From NCBI GenBank assembly GCA_934662505.1, contig CAKUKE010000001.1, positions 186,001 to 250,000 of the forward strand: a stretch of 64,000 nucleotides of DNA. Reading direction: 5' to 3'. Under the pieces are notes generated by a model. That model was given only the letters and a program-made list of their open reading frames with translations. It was not told the origin of the DNA and did no database searches. The DNA is from an uncultured Clostridia bacterium (lineage in GTDB: Bacteria > Bacillota > Clostridia > Christensenellales > Aristaeellaceae). The translations under genes were made by a program, and so were the position numbers. Shown piece by piece: positions 1 through 7,831 of this stretch; position 1 is the first letter of the stretch; each line of letters starts with the position of its first letter.

Positions 1-609
1 GGGGTGGTGATGACCATTCCGCTGGGAAGCGTGCCTTCTTTGCAAAAACGTCTGCAAAAGGCCGTTTTCAAAAAGCAGGTGTGGGATGTGAAGGAGGGCG
101 GAAGCGCCGAGCTTGCATATCTGCTGCCTTTGCTGGCGCAGGGCTGGGAAGGGTACGGCGCGGAGACGCGCAAGGGCTTTTCCTACGCGGTACTGGGCAT
201 GCTGGTCGACCGTGTGGGGTTGACGGAGGTGCAGACGGGACAGCAGCGGGGACCCATGGGGAGTACCCTCCGGGATGTGCTCAACTATTTGCAGGAGCAC
301 TATCAGGGGCCGCTTGGGCTGGAGGAAGTGGCACGGCATTTCGGATACAGCAAAAACAGGTTTTCCAGACTGTTCCGGGATCATCTGGGCTGCTCCATGA
401 ATGCGTATCTGACGACCATCCGCTGCAGGCGGGCGGCGGAAATGCTGCTGGACAGCGAGCAGACCATGCTGGAAATAGCGGCCAATGCGGGCTTTGAATG
501 CCTGCGCACCTTTTACCGCGCCTTCAGGGCGTGCTACCACTGCACCCCCTCGCAATACGTACGGGGGCAGATGCAGACGGGGCTGCATAAAAAAGAGGAG
601 GGTATATGA
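1..609 (+). CDS. AraC-family transcriptional regulator, 5' end cut by window
   Basis: The reading frame is open from the first base, so the N-terminus lies outside the window. About 200 C-terminal residues are visible. The last ~100 form a classic AraC/XylS DNA-binding domain with two helix-turn-helix motifs: one around LEEVARHFGYSKNRFSRLFRD, the second around MLEIAANAGFECLRTFYRAF, followed by the family's usual CTPSQYVR end. The upstream part is probably the sensory cupin-type domain, of which too little is seen to guess a ligand. The stop codon overlaps the start of the next gene (ATGA), so the regulator and the membrane protein are translated together. Its targets cannot be told from the sequence. 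Confidence 0.9.
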   Translation, partial: GVVMTIPLGSVPSLQKRLQKAVFKKQVWDVKEGGSAELAYLLPLLAQGWEGYGAETRKGFSYAVLGMLVDRVGLTEVQTGQQRGPMGSTLRDVLNYLQEHYQGPLGLEEVARHFGYSKNRFSRLFRDHLGCSMNAYLTTIRCRRAAEMLLDSEQTMLEIAANAGFECLRTFYRAFRACYHCTPSQYVRGQMQTGLHKKEEGI

Positions 610-1253
610 AGTTTCTGGACAACCTGGAGCGGCGGATGGGTCGCTTCTATATTCCCAACCTGATGAGGTATCTGTGCACGGCCATGCTGGGCGTGTTCAT
701 TCTGGATTTTCTGCCGTTTCAGGTCTCTGCGTCCAGCGTGCTGGTGTTTAACCGGGCGCTGATTCTGAAAGGGCAGGTGTGGCGGATTCTTACCTTTACC
801 GTGCTGCCGCCCAACAGCAGCCTGCTGTTCATTCTCCTGTCGCTGTATTTTTACTATATGATCGGTACCGCGCTGGAAAACCGCTGGGGCAGCAGACGGT
901 TCAATCTGTACTACCTGCTGGGTGTGGCGGGCAACATTGCCTCCGGTTTTCTCATGGGATACGCGACCAACACCTATCTGAACCTTTCCCTGTTTCTGGC
1001 CTACGCCATGCTGAACCCGGACATGCCGGTGATGCTGTTTTTCGTGCTGCCGGTCAAAATGAAATGGCTGGCGCTGTTGTCCAGCATTTCGCTGATCGCG
1101 CTGTTTTTTGCCGGCGGATGGGCGATGAAGCTCAGTCTGCTGCTGTCGCTGCTGCCGTTTTTCCTGTTCTTCGGGCCGCAGCTCTGGCAGGAGGGAAAAA
1201 TGGCATGGGGGCGGATGAAATACCGCTGGCAAAACCGGAACTGGAACCGTTGA
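606..1253 (+). CDS. Rhomboid-like polytopic membrane protein, probably not a protease
   Basis: Protein of 215 residues with about five or six hydrophobic segments. The overall pattern (ENRWGSRRFNLYYLLGVAGN, then NTYLNLSLFLAYAMLNPDMP, then a VKMKWLAL segment) is that of the rhomboid-related membrane proteins common in Clostridia. The rhomboid serine motif GxSG is not present: the nearest match reads IASG, and no partner histidine is obvious in the last helix. A catalytic role is therefore doubtful. The start ATG overlaps the stop of the AraC gene and is preceded by AAAGAGGAGG, so the two form one transcript. Function is unknown; a membrane-sensing partner of the regulator is only a guess. Confidence 0.75.
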   Translation: MKFLDNLERRMGRFYIPNLMRYLCTAMLGVFILDFLPFQVSASSVLVFNRALILKGQVWRILTFTVLPPNSSLLFILLSLYFYYMIGTALENRWGSRRFNLYYLLGVAGNIASGFLMGYATNTYLNLSLFLAYAMLNPDMPVMLFFVLPVKMKWLALLSSISLIALFFAGGWAMKLSLLLSLLPFFLFFGPQLWQEGKMAWGRMKYRWQNRNWNR

Positions 1254-1310
1254 ACCGGAAGACTCCGCGGCGCGAGGACTTTTGATACGCCGCGGAGCGG
1301 AGGAAGAAGC

Positions 1311-2075
1311 ATGCTGTATGCCGACCGGCTGACTAAAAACCGGCAGGGCGCGGGGTACCCCTTTGATGTGCCGGTCATTGCGAACATGACATCGTGGCAG
1401 CTGAACGCGCCGGTCACCATTCTGTGCGGCGATAACGGATGCGGCAAGTCCACCCTGCTGTCGCTGCTGGCGGCAAAGCTGAATGCCGTGCGCATCGGGC
1501 AGGGGGTGATCGAGCGGGAACGGGCAGCGGAGGCGGCGGAGGGCGCCTTTACGCTGCGCAAACGGGCGGCGCGTCACAACTTCTTCTTTTCCGCGGAGGA
1601 CTTTATCGCCTACATCGGCTGGGTGTCCCGCGCCAAGGAAGAAGCGCGGCGCGAGCTGATCCGTATCCGGGAGGATGACGCCATTCCGGACAAGGCCTAC
1701 GCTTCTATGCCCTACGCCCATACGCTGGAGGATCTGGCGGGGCTTTACGCGGGCGATCTGGCCTGCCAGTCGCACGGAGAAGGGTTTCTGGACTTTTTTA
1801 TTTCCCGGCTGCATCCGGACGGACTGTATCTGCTGGATGAACCGGAAGGGGCGCTGAGCTTTGAAAAACAGTATGCGCTGGCGCTGACCATCTGGGAAGG
1901 GGCGAAGGACAGCCAGTTTATTCTGGCGACCCATTCGCCCATTCTGACGGCCATTCCCGGCGCGGAGATCATCGAAATCGTCGATGGCGTCATGAAACGC
2001 CGCCGGTATGAGGAATTGAGCCACATTCAGTTTCTGCGCCTGTTTCTGGAGCGGCCAGAGCGCATGTTCCGCTGA
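1311..2075 (+). CDS. Small ABC-type/AAA ATPase of the COG3910 kind
   Basis: Soluble ATPase of 254 residues. Visible motifs are Walker A GDNGCGKST (residues ~40-48), Walker B LYLLDEPEGAL (~172-182) and an H-loop in LATHSP (~205-210). This layout matches the stand-alone AAA_21/COG3910 ATPases, which resemble the ABC domain of SMC and RecF proteins rather than a transporter subunit. No permease is encoded next to it, which supports a soluble role. The start lies 57 bases after the previous stop with a CGGAGGAAG ribosome binding site, so co-transcription with the AraC unit is likely. Substrate and partner are unknown. Confidence 0.8.
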   Translation: MLYADRLTKNRQGAGYPFDVPVIANMTSWQLNAPVTILCGDNGCGKSTLLSLLAAKLNAVRIGQGVIERERAAEAAEGAFTLRKRAARHNFFFSAEDFIAYIGWVSRAKEEARRELIRIREDDAIPDKAYASMPYAHTLEDLAGLYAGDLACQSHGEGFLDFFISRLHPDGLYLLDEPEGALSFEKQYALALTIWEGAKDSQFILATHSPILTAIPGAEIIEIVDGVMKRRRYEELSHIQFLRLFLERPERMFR

Positions 2076-2209
2076 GGGCTGGAAACAGTGAAGCGTTTGA
2101 GCTGCTGCATGGGCGGCGCATTTCAACCGGCGTTTTGGCGGAGAAAAGCGTCTGGCAGGCGGCGCACGGGCGCAGATGGACGAATGACGGGGAAAAAAGA
2201 GAAACAATG

Positions 2210-2243
2210 AAAAACGGAAGGCGCTTCAGGCCTTCCGTTTTTT
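2210..2243. terminator. Bidirectional rho-independent terminator
   Basis: A 9-bp stem (ACGGAAGGC / GCCTTCCGT) with a 7-base loop has an A-run on the left and six T on the right. It sits between the convergent ATPase and PHP-domain genes and can serve both. Confidence 0.85.
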
Positions 2244-2284
2244 GTATGAAAGCGTTTGACAGAGAAAATCGGTGAACCCCGGCG

Positions 2285-2986
2285 TTATGCGAGGCATTTC
2301 GGACGGCGGATGACGTGCGCCTTGCCTGCCTTGATGGCGGCGCACAGCGCGGCATAATCCGCCGGCTTTTCATCCAGCCCGATGTAGCCGACCGCCGTGG
2401 TGCTCACGTGATGGGTGTCCGAGCCGGCGACCATGGGCTTGTGCTCGCGCAGCGCCATCTGGTAGGCTTCTTCGTCGTAGCTGTCCAGCGCATTTCCGCC
2501 GTTGTATACTTCCACCGCATCAATGGCCTGACCGGGGTATTCCCGGGGCTGGGAGGGGATATAGTCCGCCCGGCGGTAAGGGTGGGCACGGATGACGATG
2601 CCGCCCAGCGCGTGCACCGTGTCCAGATACCGATCCAGTTCCCATTTGTCGCAGTCAATCAGCCGGGTGCGCACCAACTCCGGCGTCAGCCCCAGGGTGA
2701 CGTAGTCTTCCGAATTGTCCCCATGGGTGTATTCAAAGCCGAAGAACACGTCCAGACCGATCCGGTCGCCTTCGGCCTTGGCGGCATTGTACCCCTTCAC
2801 AAAGGCGTCGATTTTTTCATCCCACGTGCCTTCCATGTTGGCATAGGAGTAACCGTTGACAAAGTGATCCGTCACACAAATGCCGGTAAAACCTTTTTCT
2901 TTATAGGTGCGCACCATGTCCGCCGCGCTGGATTTGGCGCAGCGGCTGGTTTCGCGGGTATGCAGATGCAGCTCGTAATAGTACAT
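2285..2986 (-). CDS. PHP-domain phosphoesterase
   Basis: Protein of 233 residues starting MYYYELHLHTRETSR. The HLH motif at residues 7-9, the TDHF motif around 38-41, an RAHPYR segment and a C-terminal DTHH motif are the metal ligands of the PHP (polymerase and histidinol phosphatase) fold. Stand-alone PHP proteins are metal-dependent phosphoesterases acting on nucleotides or small phosphates; the substrate here is not known. The ATG at 2986 is preceded by GAAAGGAA at good spacing. The open frame continues further upstream, but that part overlaps pmbA and has no family similarity. The gene lies just downstream of pmbA and is probably in the same transcript. Confidence 0.85.
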   Translation of the reverse strand: MYYYELHLHTRETSRCAKSSAADMVRTYKEKGFTGICVTDHFVNGYSYANMEGTWDEKIDAFVKGYNAAKAEGDRIGLDVFFGFEYTHGDNSEDYVTLGLTPELVRTRLIDCDKWELDRYLDTVHALGGIVIRAHPYRRADYIPSQPREYPGQAIDAVEVYNGGNALDSYDEEAYQMALREHKPMVAGSDTHHVSTTAVGYIGLDEKPADYAALCAAIKAGKAHVIRRPKCLA

Positions 2987-3053
2987 GGTATTCCTTTCAA
3001 ACGAAGCCGGGACGCGCCGCGCTGCGCGTCCCGGAGAAAACGTGAGGGAATGA

Positions 3054-4391
3054 TTATTTACCGGCGATGCTGACCTCGCCCACGTCCACGGAGGGACTGC
3101 CCACGCCGGAGCCGGGGAACACCAGATCGCTGCCGACGGCACGGACATTTTTCAGCATCTGATAGAAGTTGCCGGCCACGGTGATCCGTTCCACCGCCTG
3201 ATCCTTCACGCCATTTTTAACGGTGTAGCCTTCGGCAATGAGGGAAAAGTCGCCGCTGGCGCTGTTGGCGCCTGCGTGAAGACCGCTGACCTCGGTGATG
3301 ACCAGACCGTCGCCCATGTCGGCCATCAGACGCTGAAGATCCTTTTCGCCGGGACGGAAGAAGAAGTTGCTGGGCGCTACGTGGATGGGAGCGTCATAGC
3401 CTGCTTTGCGGCCGTTGCCGGTGGACTTTACGCCCGCCTTGGCGGCGGTTTTCAGGCTGTGAAGCAGGGTCTTGAGCACCCCGTTTTCCACCACGGCTTT
3501 GGTGCAGGCGCGCACGCCTTCGTCATCAAAGCCCCGGCTGTCCAGACCGCCGGGCAGCAGCGGGTCGTCCACCAGCGTGACCACGGGGGAGGCGATGGTT
3601 TCGCCTTCCTTACCTGCCAGCAGCGAGGTACCGTCCTGCGCTTCTTCGGCGGAGAAAATATCGCTGAACACGCCCAGCATGTCGCTCATGGCGTAGGCGT
3701 CAAAGATGCAGCGGTAGGTGCCGCTGGGCACAGGCTCGGCGGTCAGGGCGTAGAGCGCCTTGTCTACAGCCTTGCGGGCGATCTTTTCAGCGTTCAGCTC
3801 GGAGAAATCACGGGTCACGATCAGCTCGCCGCCGGTGGCGACCCGGTCTCCATCCTTGGCCAGCACATTGAAGAAGGCGACGGCCATGTTGTCACGGGCG
3901 GACAGATCCAGCCCATAGGAGTTGACGATGCGTACCGTGCCGGACTCGGTGGACACCATGTCGTAGGTGGCGGACACGATGCGGGGATCCATGGCCTTGG
4001 CAGCCTTTTCAGCTTCCAGCACGAAGCGGAGCTTGGCGTCCTCGCTCACCTCGTCCAGCGCGGGGTTATAGTCGTCTACGACGGGGTATTCGCTGTCGCC
4101 GGGATAGATCTGCTGCACGGCGTCGTCGTCGATGAGGGAAGCGCTTTCCTTCACGCCCGTTACCAGCATGCGGATGGCGTCCTCGTCAAAGGCCTGCGTG
4201 GAGGCGTAGCCCATTTTACCGTTCACCAGACCGCGCAGGGACAGCCCGCGGGTGCTGTTGACGGTGTAGTTGTTGATGTCGCCCTGCTGGCACATGGCTC
4301 GGAAGGAGTCGTTTGCCACGGTATAAACCTCGGCGGCTTCGATGCCTGCTTCCCGGGCGGCGGCAAGCAGCGCGTGAATGAAGTCAGTCAT
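3054..4391 (-). CDS. pmbA: PmbA/TldE-family metalloprotease subunit
   Basis: Protein of 445 residues of the TldD/PmbA family. It carries the family's C-terminal GDG..I.....H.G.....G.FS pattern (ADMGDGLVITEVSGLHAG, then SGDFSLIAEGY) but lacks the HExxxH zinc site, as expected for the PmbA/TldE partner. In known TldD/TldE heterodimers TldD holds the zinc and the pair cleaves unfolded peptides or removes leader peptides from modified peptides. TldD is encoded directly upstream with a 13-base gap. The ATG at 4391 follows TAAAGGAGGG. No precursor-peptide gene is seen nearby, so a housekeeping proteolytic role is the safer reading. Confidence 0.92.
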   Translation of the reverse strand: MTDFIHALLAAAREAGIEAAEVYTVANDSFRAMCQQGDINNYTVNSTRGLSLRGLVNGKMGYASTQAFDEDAIRMLVTGVKESASLIDDDAVQQIYPGDSEYPVVDDYNPALDEVSEDAKLRFVLEAEKAAKAMDPRIVSATYDMVSTESGTVRIVNSYGLDLSARDNMAVAFFNVLAKDGDRVATGGELIVTRDFSELNAEKIARKAVDKALYALTAEPVPSGTYRCIFDAYAMSDMLGVFSDIFSAEEAQDGTSLLAGKEGETIASPVVTLVDDPLLPGGLDSRGFDDEGVRACTKAVVENGVLKTLLHSLKTAAKAGVKSTGNGRKAGYDAPIHVAPSNFFFRPGEKDLQRLMADMGDGLVITEVSGLHAGANSASGDFSLIAEGYTVKNGVKDQAVERITVAGNFYQMLKNVRAVGSDLVFPGSGVGSPSVDVGEVSIAGK

Positions 4392-4404
4392 GAAAATCCC
4401 TCCT

Positions 4405-5787
4405 TTACTGGGCGCCGCCCACGGTCAGTTCGCTCACGCGAATCATGGGCTGGCCAACGTTGGTGGGCACCGAACCGCTCAGCGAGCCGCACATGCCCTG
4501 CGCCATCTGCATATTCCGACCCACCCGGTCGATGCGGGTGAGGATCTCGCTGCCGCGGCCGATCAGGGAAGCGCCGCGCACGGGGTGGACGATGCGGCCG
4601 TCCCTGACCAGATAGCCCTCGTTGACGGCAAAGTTGAATTTGCCCGTGGAGGGGTCTACTGACCCGCCGCCCATGGATTTGGCGTACAGACCGTCGCCCA
4701 TGGTGGCAATCATTTCCGCCTCGCCGTCCGTGCCGGGGGCGATGAAGGTGTTGCGCATGCGGGAGGTGGGCGCGTACATGTAGCCCTGACGGCGGCCGCT
4801 GCCCGTGGGCGCCATGCCCATCTTGCGGCTGTTGAGCTTGTCGATCATGTAATTTTTCAGCACGCCGTTTTCGATCAACACCAGACGGGTGGGCTTCATG
4901 CCCTCGTCGTCGATGTTTTCACTGCCCCATTCGTTGAGCATGGTGCCGTCGTCAATGGCGGTGACGCAGTCGGCGGCGATCTTCTGCCCCAGCTTGCCGG
5001 CAAATTCGCTGTTGCCGGGCGCTACGGAGGTGGCCTCCAGACTGTGGCCGCAGGCTTCGTGGAAAATGACGCCGCCGAAGCCGTTGTCGATGACTACGGG
5101 CATCTGTCCCGCCGGACACAGGGGCGCGTGCAGCATGGTAATGGCCTGCCGGCAGGCGCGGCGCGCCACCGCCTCGGGGTCTACGGTGCGGTCAAACAGC
5201 TCAAAGCCCTGCATGGCGCCGGGCGCATCGTAGCCGGACTGGTTTTCCGTACCGTTGGAAGCCACGGCGTTGACCGAGAAACGGGTGTACACCCGCAGGT
5301 CGCTGGTGAACAGCCCCTCGCTGTTGGCGATCCACACCCGCTGTTCGCTGTCCCGATAACTGATGGCCGCCTGCTTCACCTCGGCGTATTCCCGGGCGAC
5401 AGCGTTGGCGGCGCGCAGCTTTTCAGCCTTGCGGGCGCCGGCGACCGCGGAGGGCATTTCCTTGATGATGTGCACGTTCTGACAGGCGGCGAAGGCCAGC
5501 CGGGCGGCTGCGGTTTCGTTCTGTGCGGAAATGGCGGAGGCGGCGCGGCGGGCGCAGTCCATCAGCCCTTTTTCAGAAGTATCGTTGGTATAGACGTAGA
5601 CGCTGCGCAGCCCGGAAAAGATGCGTACGCCTGCGCCATGCAGACGGCCGGAATTGACCGTTTCGATTTTGCCCGAACACATGGTCAGCACGTTGTTCAG
5701 ACGGTCTTCCAGAAAAATCTCGGCAAAGTCGCCGCCGGTTTTCAGCGCTTCTTCGATAACAGCCTGAGCCACTTGTTGGTTCAGCAT
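4405..5787 (-). CDS. tldD: TldD metalloprotease, catalytic subunit
   Basis: Protein of 460 residues with the zinc-binding motif HEACGH at residues 243-248, preceded by the conserved GFGGVIF segment, and the glycine-rich GSGRRQGY stretch typical of TldD. It is the catalytic half of the TldD/PmbA heterodimer, a cytoplasmic protease for small unfolded peptides. It is first in a minus-strand unit tldD-pmbA-PHP. The ATG at 5787 follows AAGGAGGG. Length agrees with the family (about 450-480 residues). No sign of truncation. Confidence 0.95.
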   Translation of the reverse strand: MLNQQVAQAVIEEALKTGGDFAEIFLEDRLNNVLTMCSGKIETVNSGRLHGAGVRIFSGLRSVYVYTNDTSEKGLMDCARRAASAISAQNETAAARLAFAACQNVHIIKEMPSAVAGARKAEKLRAANAVAREYAEVKQAAISYRDSEQRVWIANSEGLFTSDLRVYTRFSVNAVASNGTENQSGYDAPGAMQGFELFDRTVDPEAVARRACRQAITMLHAPLCPAGQMPVVIDNGFGGVIFHEACGHSLEATSVAPGNSEFAGKLGQKIAADCVTAIDDGTMLNEWGSENIDDEGMKPTRLVLIENGVLKNYMIDKLNSRKMGMAPTGSGRRQGYMYAPTSRMRNTFIAPGTDGEAEMIATMGDGLYAKSMGGGSVDPSTGKFNFAVNEGYLVRDGRIVHPVRGASLIGRGSEILTRIDRVGRNMQMAQGMCGSLSGSVPTNVGQPMIRVSELTVGGAQ

Positions 5788-5846
5788 GGAATCCCTCCTT
5801 CATAATACGGCGTAAACGCCGCTGAATTTAATCAAAAACCGTATTC

Positions 5847-5852
5847 AGTATA
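5847..5852 (-). promoter_or_regulatory. Probable -10 element of the tldD transcript
   Basis: TATACT (5 of 6 consensus) on the minus strand, preceded by TGG, giving an extended -10 layout about 60 bases before the tldD start. No good -35 was found. Confidence 0.45.
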
Positions 5853-5959
5853 CCATAGTTTTCCATATAAGTACAGTTTCGAAGGGGAAAAGCATAATAA
5901 AAACACTTTCGGGCAAGCTAAACGCGGACAGGGCGACGAAAAAAAGGAGGAAAAAACAG

Positions 5960-6619
5960 ATGTCCATCGGCTATATTCTGCTGGCGGTTGCGTCCATTCT
6001 GGTGTTGCTGGGCGTCGGTCAGCGGGTGCTGGATAAAATGCAGCTGACCGACCGCGGGGCGCTGGTCATCATAGCCGCCATTTTTGTGGGCGGTCTTTTG
6101 CCCAATGTGGAGCTGGGACAGGTGTCCCTGAACATCGGCGGCGCGGTCGTTCCGCTGGGCGTGTGCGTCTATCTGCTGATCCGTACGGACACGTCCCGGG
6201 AATTCTGGCGGGCGGTCATCGGCAGCCTGATCACCGCCGGACTGGTGTTTGCACTGGGGCGGGTGCTGCCGGATGAGCCTGAAAGCATGGCGGTGGATCC
6301 CAACTACATTTACGGTCTGGCAGGCGGCGCGGTGGCGTACCTGCTGGGGCGTTCCCGCCGGGCGGCGTTCATCTGCGGCGTGACGGGGGTGCTGTTGGCG
6401 GATACGGCGGTGGCGCTGGTGAACTGGGCGGGCGGCGTCGGTCAGCGGCTGGTGCTGGGCGGCGCAGGGCTGATGGACGTGACGGTCATCAGCGGCTTTA
6501 CGGCCGTACTGCTCAGCGAGCTGGTGGGCGAGGTGATCGAACGGGGCGTGCGCGCCAACCGGCGGGAAAACAGCGACCCGGTGGATACGCCCGTCCGGAG
6601 AAAGGAGAAAGCGCGATGA
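5960..6619 (+). CDS. DUF1614 membrane protein
   Basis: Integral membrane protein of 219 residues with about six or seven hydrophobic segments and a basic C-terminal tail. The sequence (GYILLAVASILVLLG at the start, GGLLPNVELG, LAGGAVAYLLGRSRRAAFI later) matches the DUF1614 family found in spore-forming Firmicutes, often beside sporulation genes. It overlaps the start of spoIIP by 4 bases (ATGA), so the two are co-translated. Ribosome binding site is AAAAGGAGG. Biochemical function is unknown; the pairing with spoIIP suggests a role in sporulation. Confidence 0.8.
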   Translation: MSIGYILLAVASILVLLGVGQRVLDKMQLTDRGALVIIAAIFVGGLLPNVELGQVSLNIGGAVVPLGVCVYLLIRTDTSREFWRAVIGSLITAGLVFALGRVLPDEPESMAVDPNYIYGLAGGAVAYLLGRSRRAAFICGVTGVLLADTAVALVNWAGGVGQRLVLGGAGLMDVTVISGFTAVLLSELVGEVIERGVRANRRENSDPVDTPVRRKEKAR

Positions 6620-7725
6620 GGGTGCGCAGGATAACGGCGGTGCTCTGCATGGCGGGGGTGATGCTTTTCGGTGCTGCTGCGCATGCGGACGAAGCGGCGG
6701 AAAAGGAATACGCGCTGCTGTGCGAAGGTGAGAAAATTACCAGCTATGCAGGGGCGCCAGAGGCGGGAGACGAGTATATCGGTCAGGATAACGCCCACTA
6801 CCGGGTGACGGCGGTGGATGAGACGGCCGGCACGGTGCAACTGGCACGGGTGGGCGTGTATCCCATGCCGGAGGTGCGTTTCCCGGAGGGGGACGCCTTC
6901 AGCGTGACCAGCATGCGCAAGGCCATTGCCCTTTACTGCACCCACAGCGACGAAAGCTATACACCGACCGACGGGAAAAGCAGCGACGAGCAGCGGGGCG
7001 GCATTTATGATGTGGCCGCTGCGCTGGCGGATGCGCTGGAGGCAAAAGGAGTGACCGTGCACCAGAGTACGGAAACCCATCATCCCCACGATGCGGGGGC
7101 GTACCGGCGCAGCCGCGCCACGGCCGCGGCACTGCTGAAAAACGGGGTGGATGCGGTGATCGATATTCACCGGGATGGGATCAAGGATCCGGCCGCCTAC
7201 GAAACGAAGGTGAAGGGTGACGCAACGACGCAGGTGCGATTGCTGGTGGGGCGCGCCAATCAGAACGCCTCGGCCAATAAGGCCTTTGCGGCGAAGCTCA
7301 AGGCGGTGGCGGACAAGACCTACCCGGGGCTGGTCAAGGACATTTACATCGGCAAGGGAACGTATAATCAGGATCTGATGAGCCGGGCGGTGCTGCTGGA
7401 ATTCGGCACCTATACCAACGACAAGGACGAGGTGATCAAGTCCACCGGTTATATGGCGGATGTTTTGTACCGTACCCTTTACGGCGGAGTGACGGGTGCG
7501 GCAGGCAGCCAGAGCGACGTGGGATATCGGAACGGCGCATCGGACGGCGCGGAGGAAAGCGCCGGCACCGGCGCAGGGCTGTGGTGGATTCTGGGTCTGG
7601 CGGCTGTGGCGCTGGTCGTGTTCACCCTGGCGCAGACGGGCGGCGGAAAAGCCATGTTTCAGAAGATGGGGCGCACCTTTCAGGAAATGACGGGCGGTGC
7701 GCTGGGCGGAAAAAAGCAGAAGTAA
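6616..7725 (+). CDS. spoIIP: Stage II sporulation protein P (peptidoglycan hydrolase)
   Basis: Protein of 369 residues with an N-terminal signal segment (residues 1-24) and an Amidase_3-like SpoIIP domain from about residue 95 to 295. Visible motifs are YCTHSDESY, VIDIHRDG (zinc histidine) and VLLEFGT (catalytic glutamate region). SpoIIP cleaves septal peptidoglycan (amidase and endopeptidase) with SpoIID and SpoIIM during engulfment of the forespore. A hydrophobic helix follows near residues 324-342 and then a short basic tail, so the protein looks anchored by its C-terminus. Bacillus SpoIIP is anchored by its N-terminus. It is the second gene of a unit with the DUF1614 protein. Confidence 0.9.
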   Translation: MRVRRITAVLCMAGVMLFGAAAHADEAAEKEYALLCEGEKITSYAGAPEAGDEYIGQDNAHYRVTAVDETAGTVQLARVGVYPMPEVRFPEGDAFSVTSMRKAIALYCTHSDESYTPTDGKSSDEQRGGIYDVAAALADALEAKGVTVHQSTETHHPHDAGAYRRSRATAAALLKNGVDAVIDIHRDGIKDPAAYETKVKGDATTQVRLLVGRANQNASANKAFAAKLKAVADKTYPGLVKDIYIGKGTYNQDLMSRAVLLEFGTYTNDKDEVIKSTGYMADVLYRTLYGGVTGAAGSQSDVGYRNGASDGAEESAGTGAGLWWILGLAAVALVVFTLAQTGGGKAMFQKMGRTFQEMTGGALGGKKQK

Positions 7726-7736
7726 AAAGACGGCGG

Positions 7737-7762
7737 GGCGCTTCGTCAACAGACGGAGCGCC
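7737..7762 (+). terminator. Hairpin after spoIIP, weak terminator
   Basis: An 11-bp stem (GGCGCTTCGTC / GACGGAGCGCC, one wobble pair, AACA loop) is followed by only a broken T-run (TCTCTGTTT). Confidence 0.5.
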
Positions 7763-7769
7763 TCTCTGT

Positions 7770-7799
7770 TTGACGCAAGGGGGAAAAAGGGAGTATAAT
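7770..7799 (+). promoter_or_regulatory. Sigma-A promoter
   Basis: TTGACG, 18-base spacer, TATAAT. It lies 32 bases before the start of the TIM-barrel gene. Confidence 0.75.
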
Positions 7800-7831
7800 A
7801 AACCTGTACACCAGAAAAGGAGATGGGACGT

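Noticed and set aside
534..2207. Long open frame (557 codons) on the minus strand across the rhomboid-like and ATPase genes
   Set aside because: Antisense to two genes with clear motifs, Gln/Arg/His-rich product without known domains. A by-product of high GC.
3054..5787. TldD/PmbA as part of a modified-peptide (RiPP) cluster
   Set aside because: No cyclodehydratase, radical-SAM or precursor gene is nearby.
5880..5955. Possible c-di-GMP or other riboswitch before the DUF1614 gene
   Set aside because: The GGGCAA and GGACAGGG fragments loosely recall riboswitch cores, but no matching stems were found.
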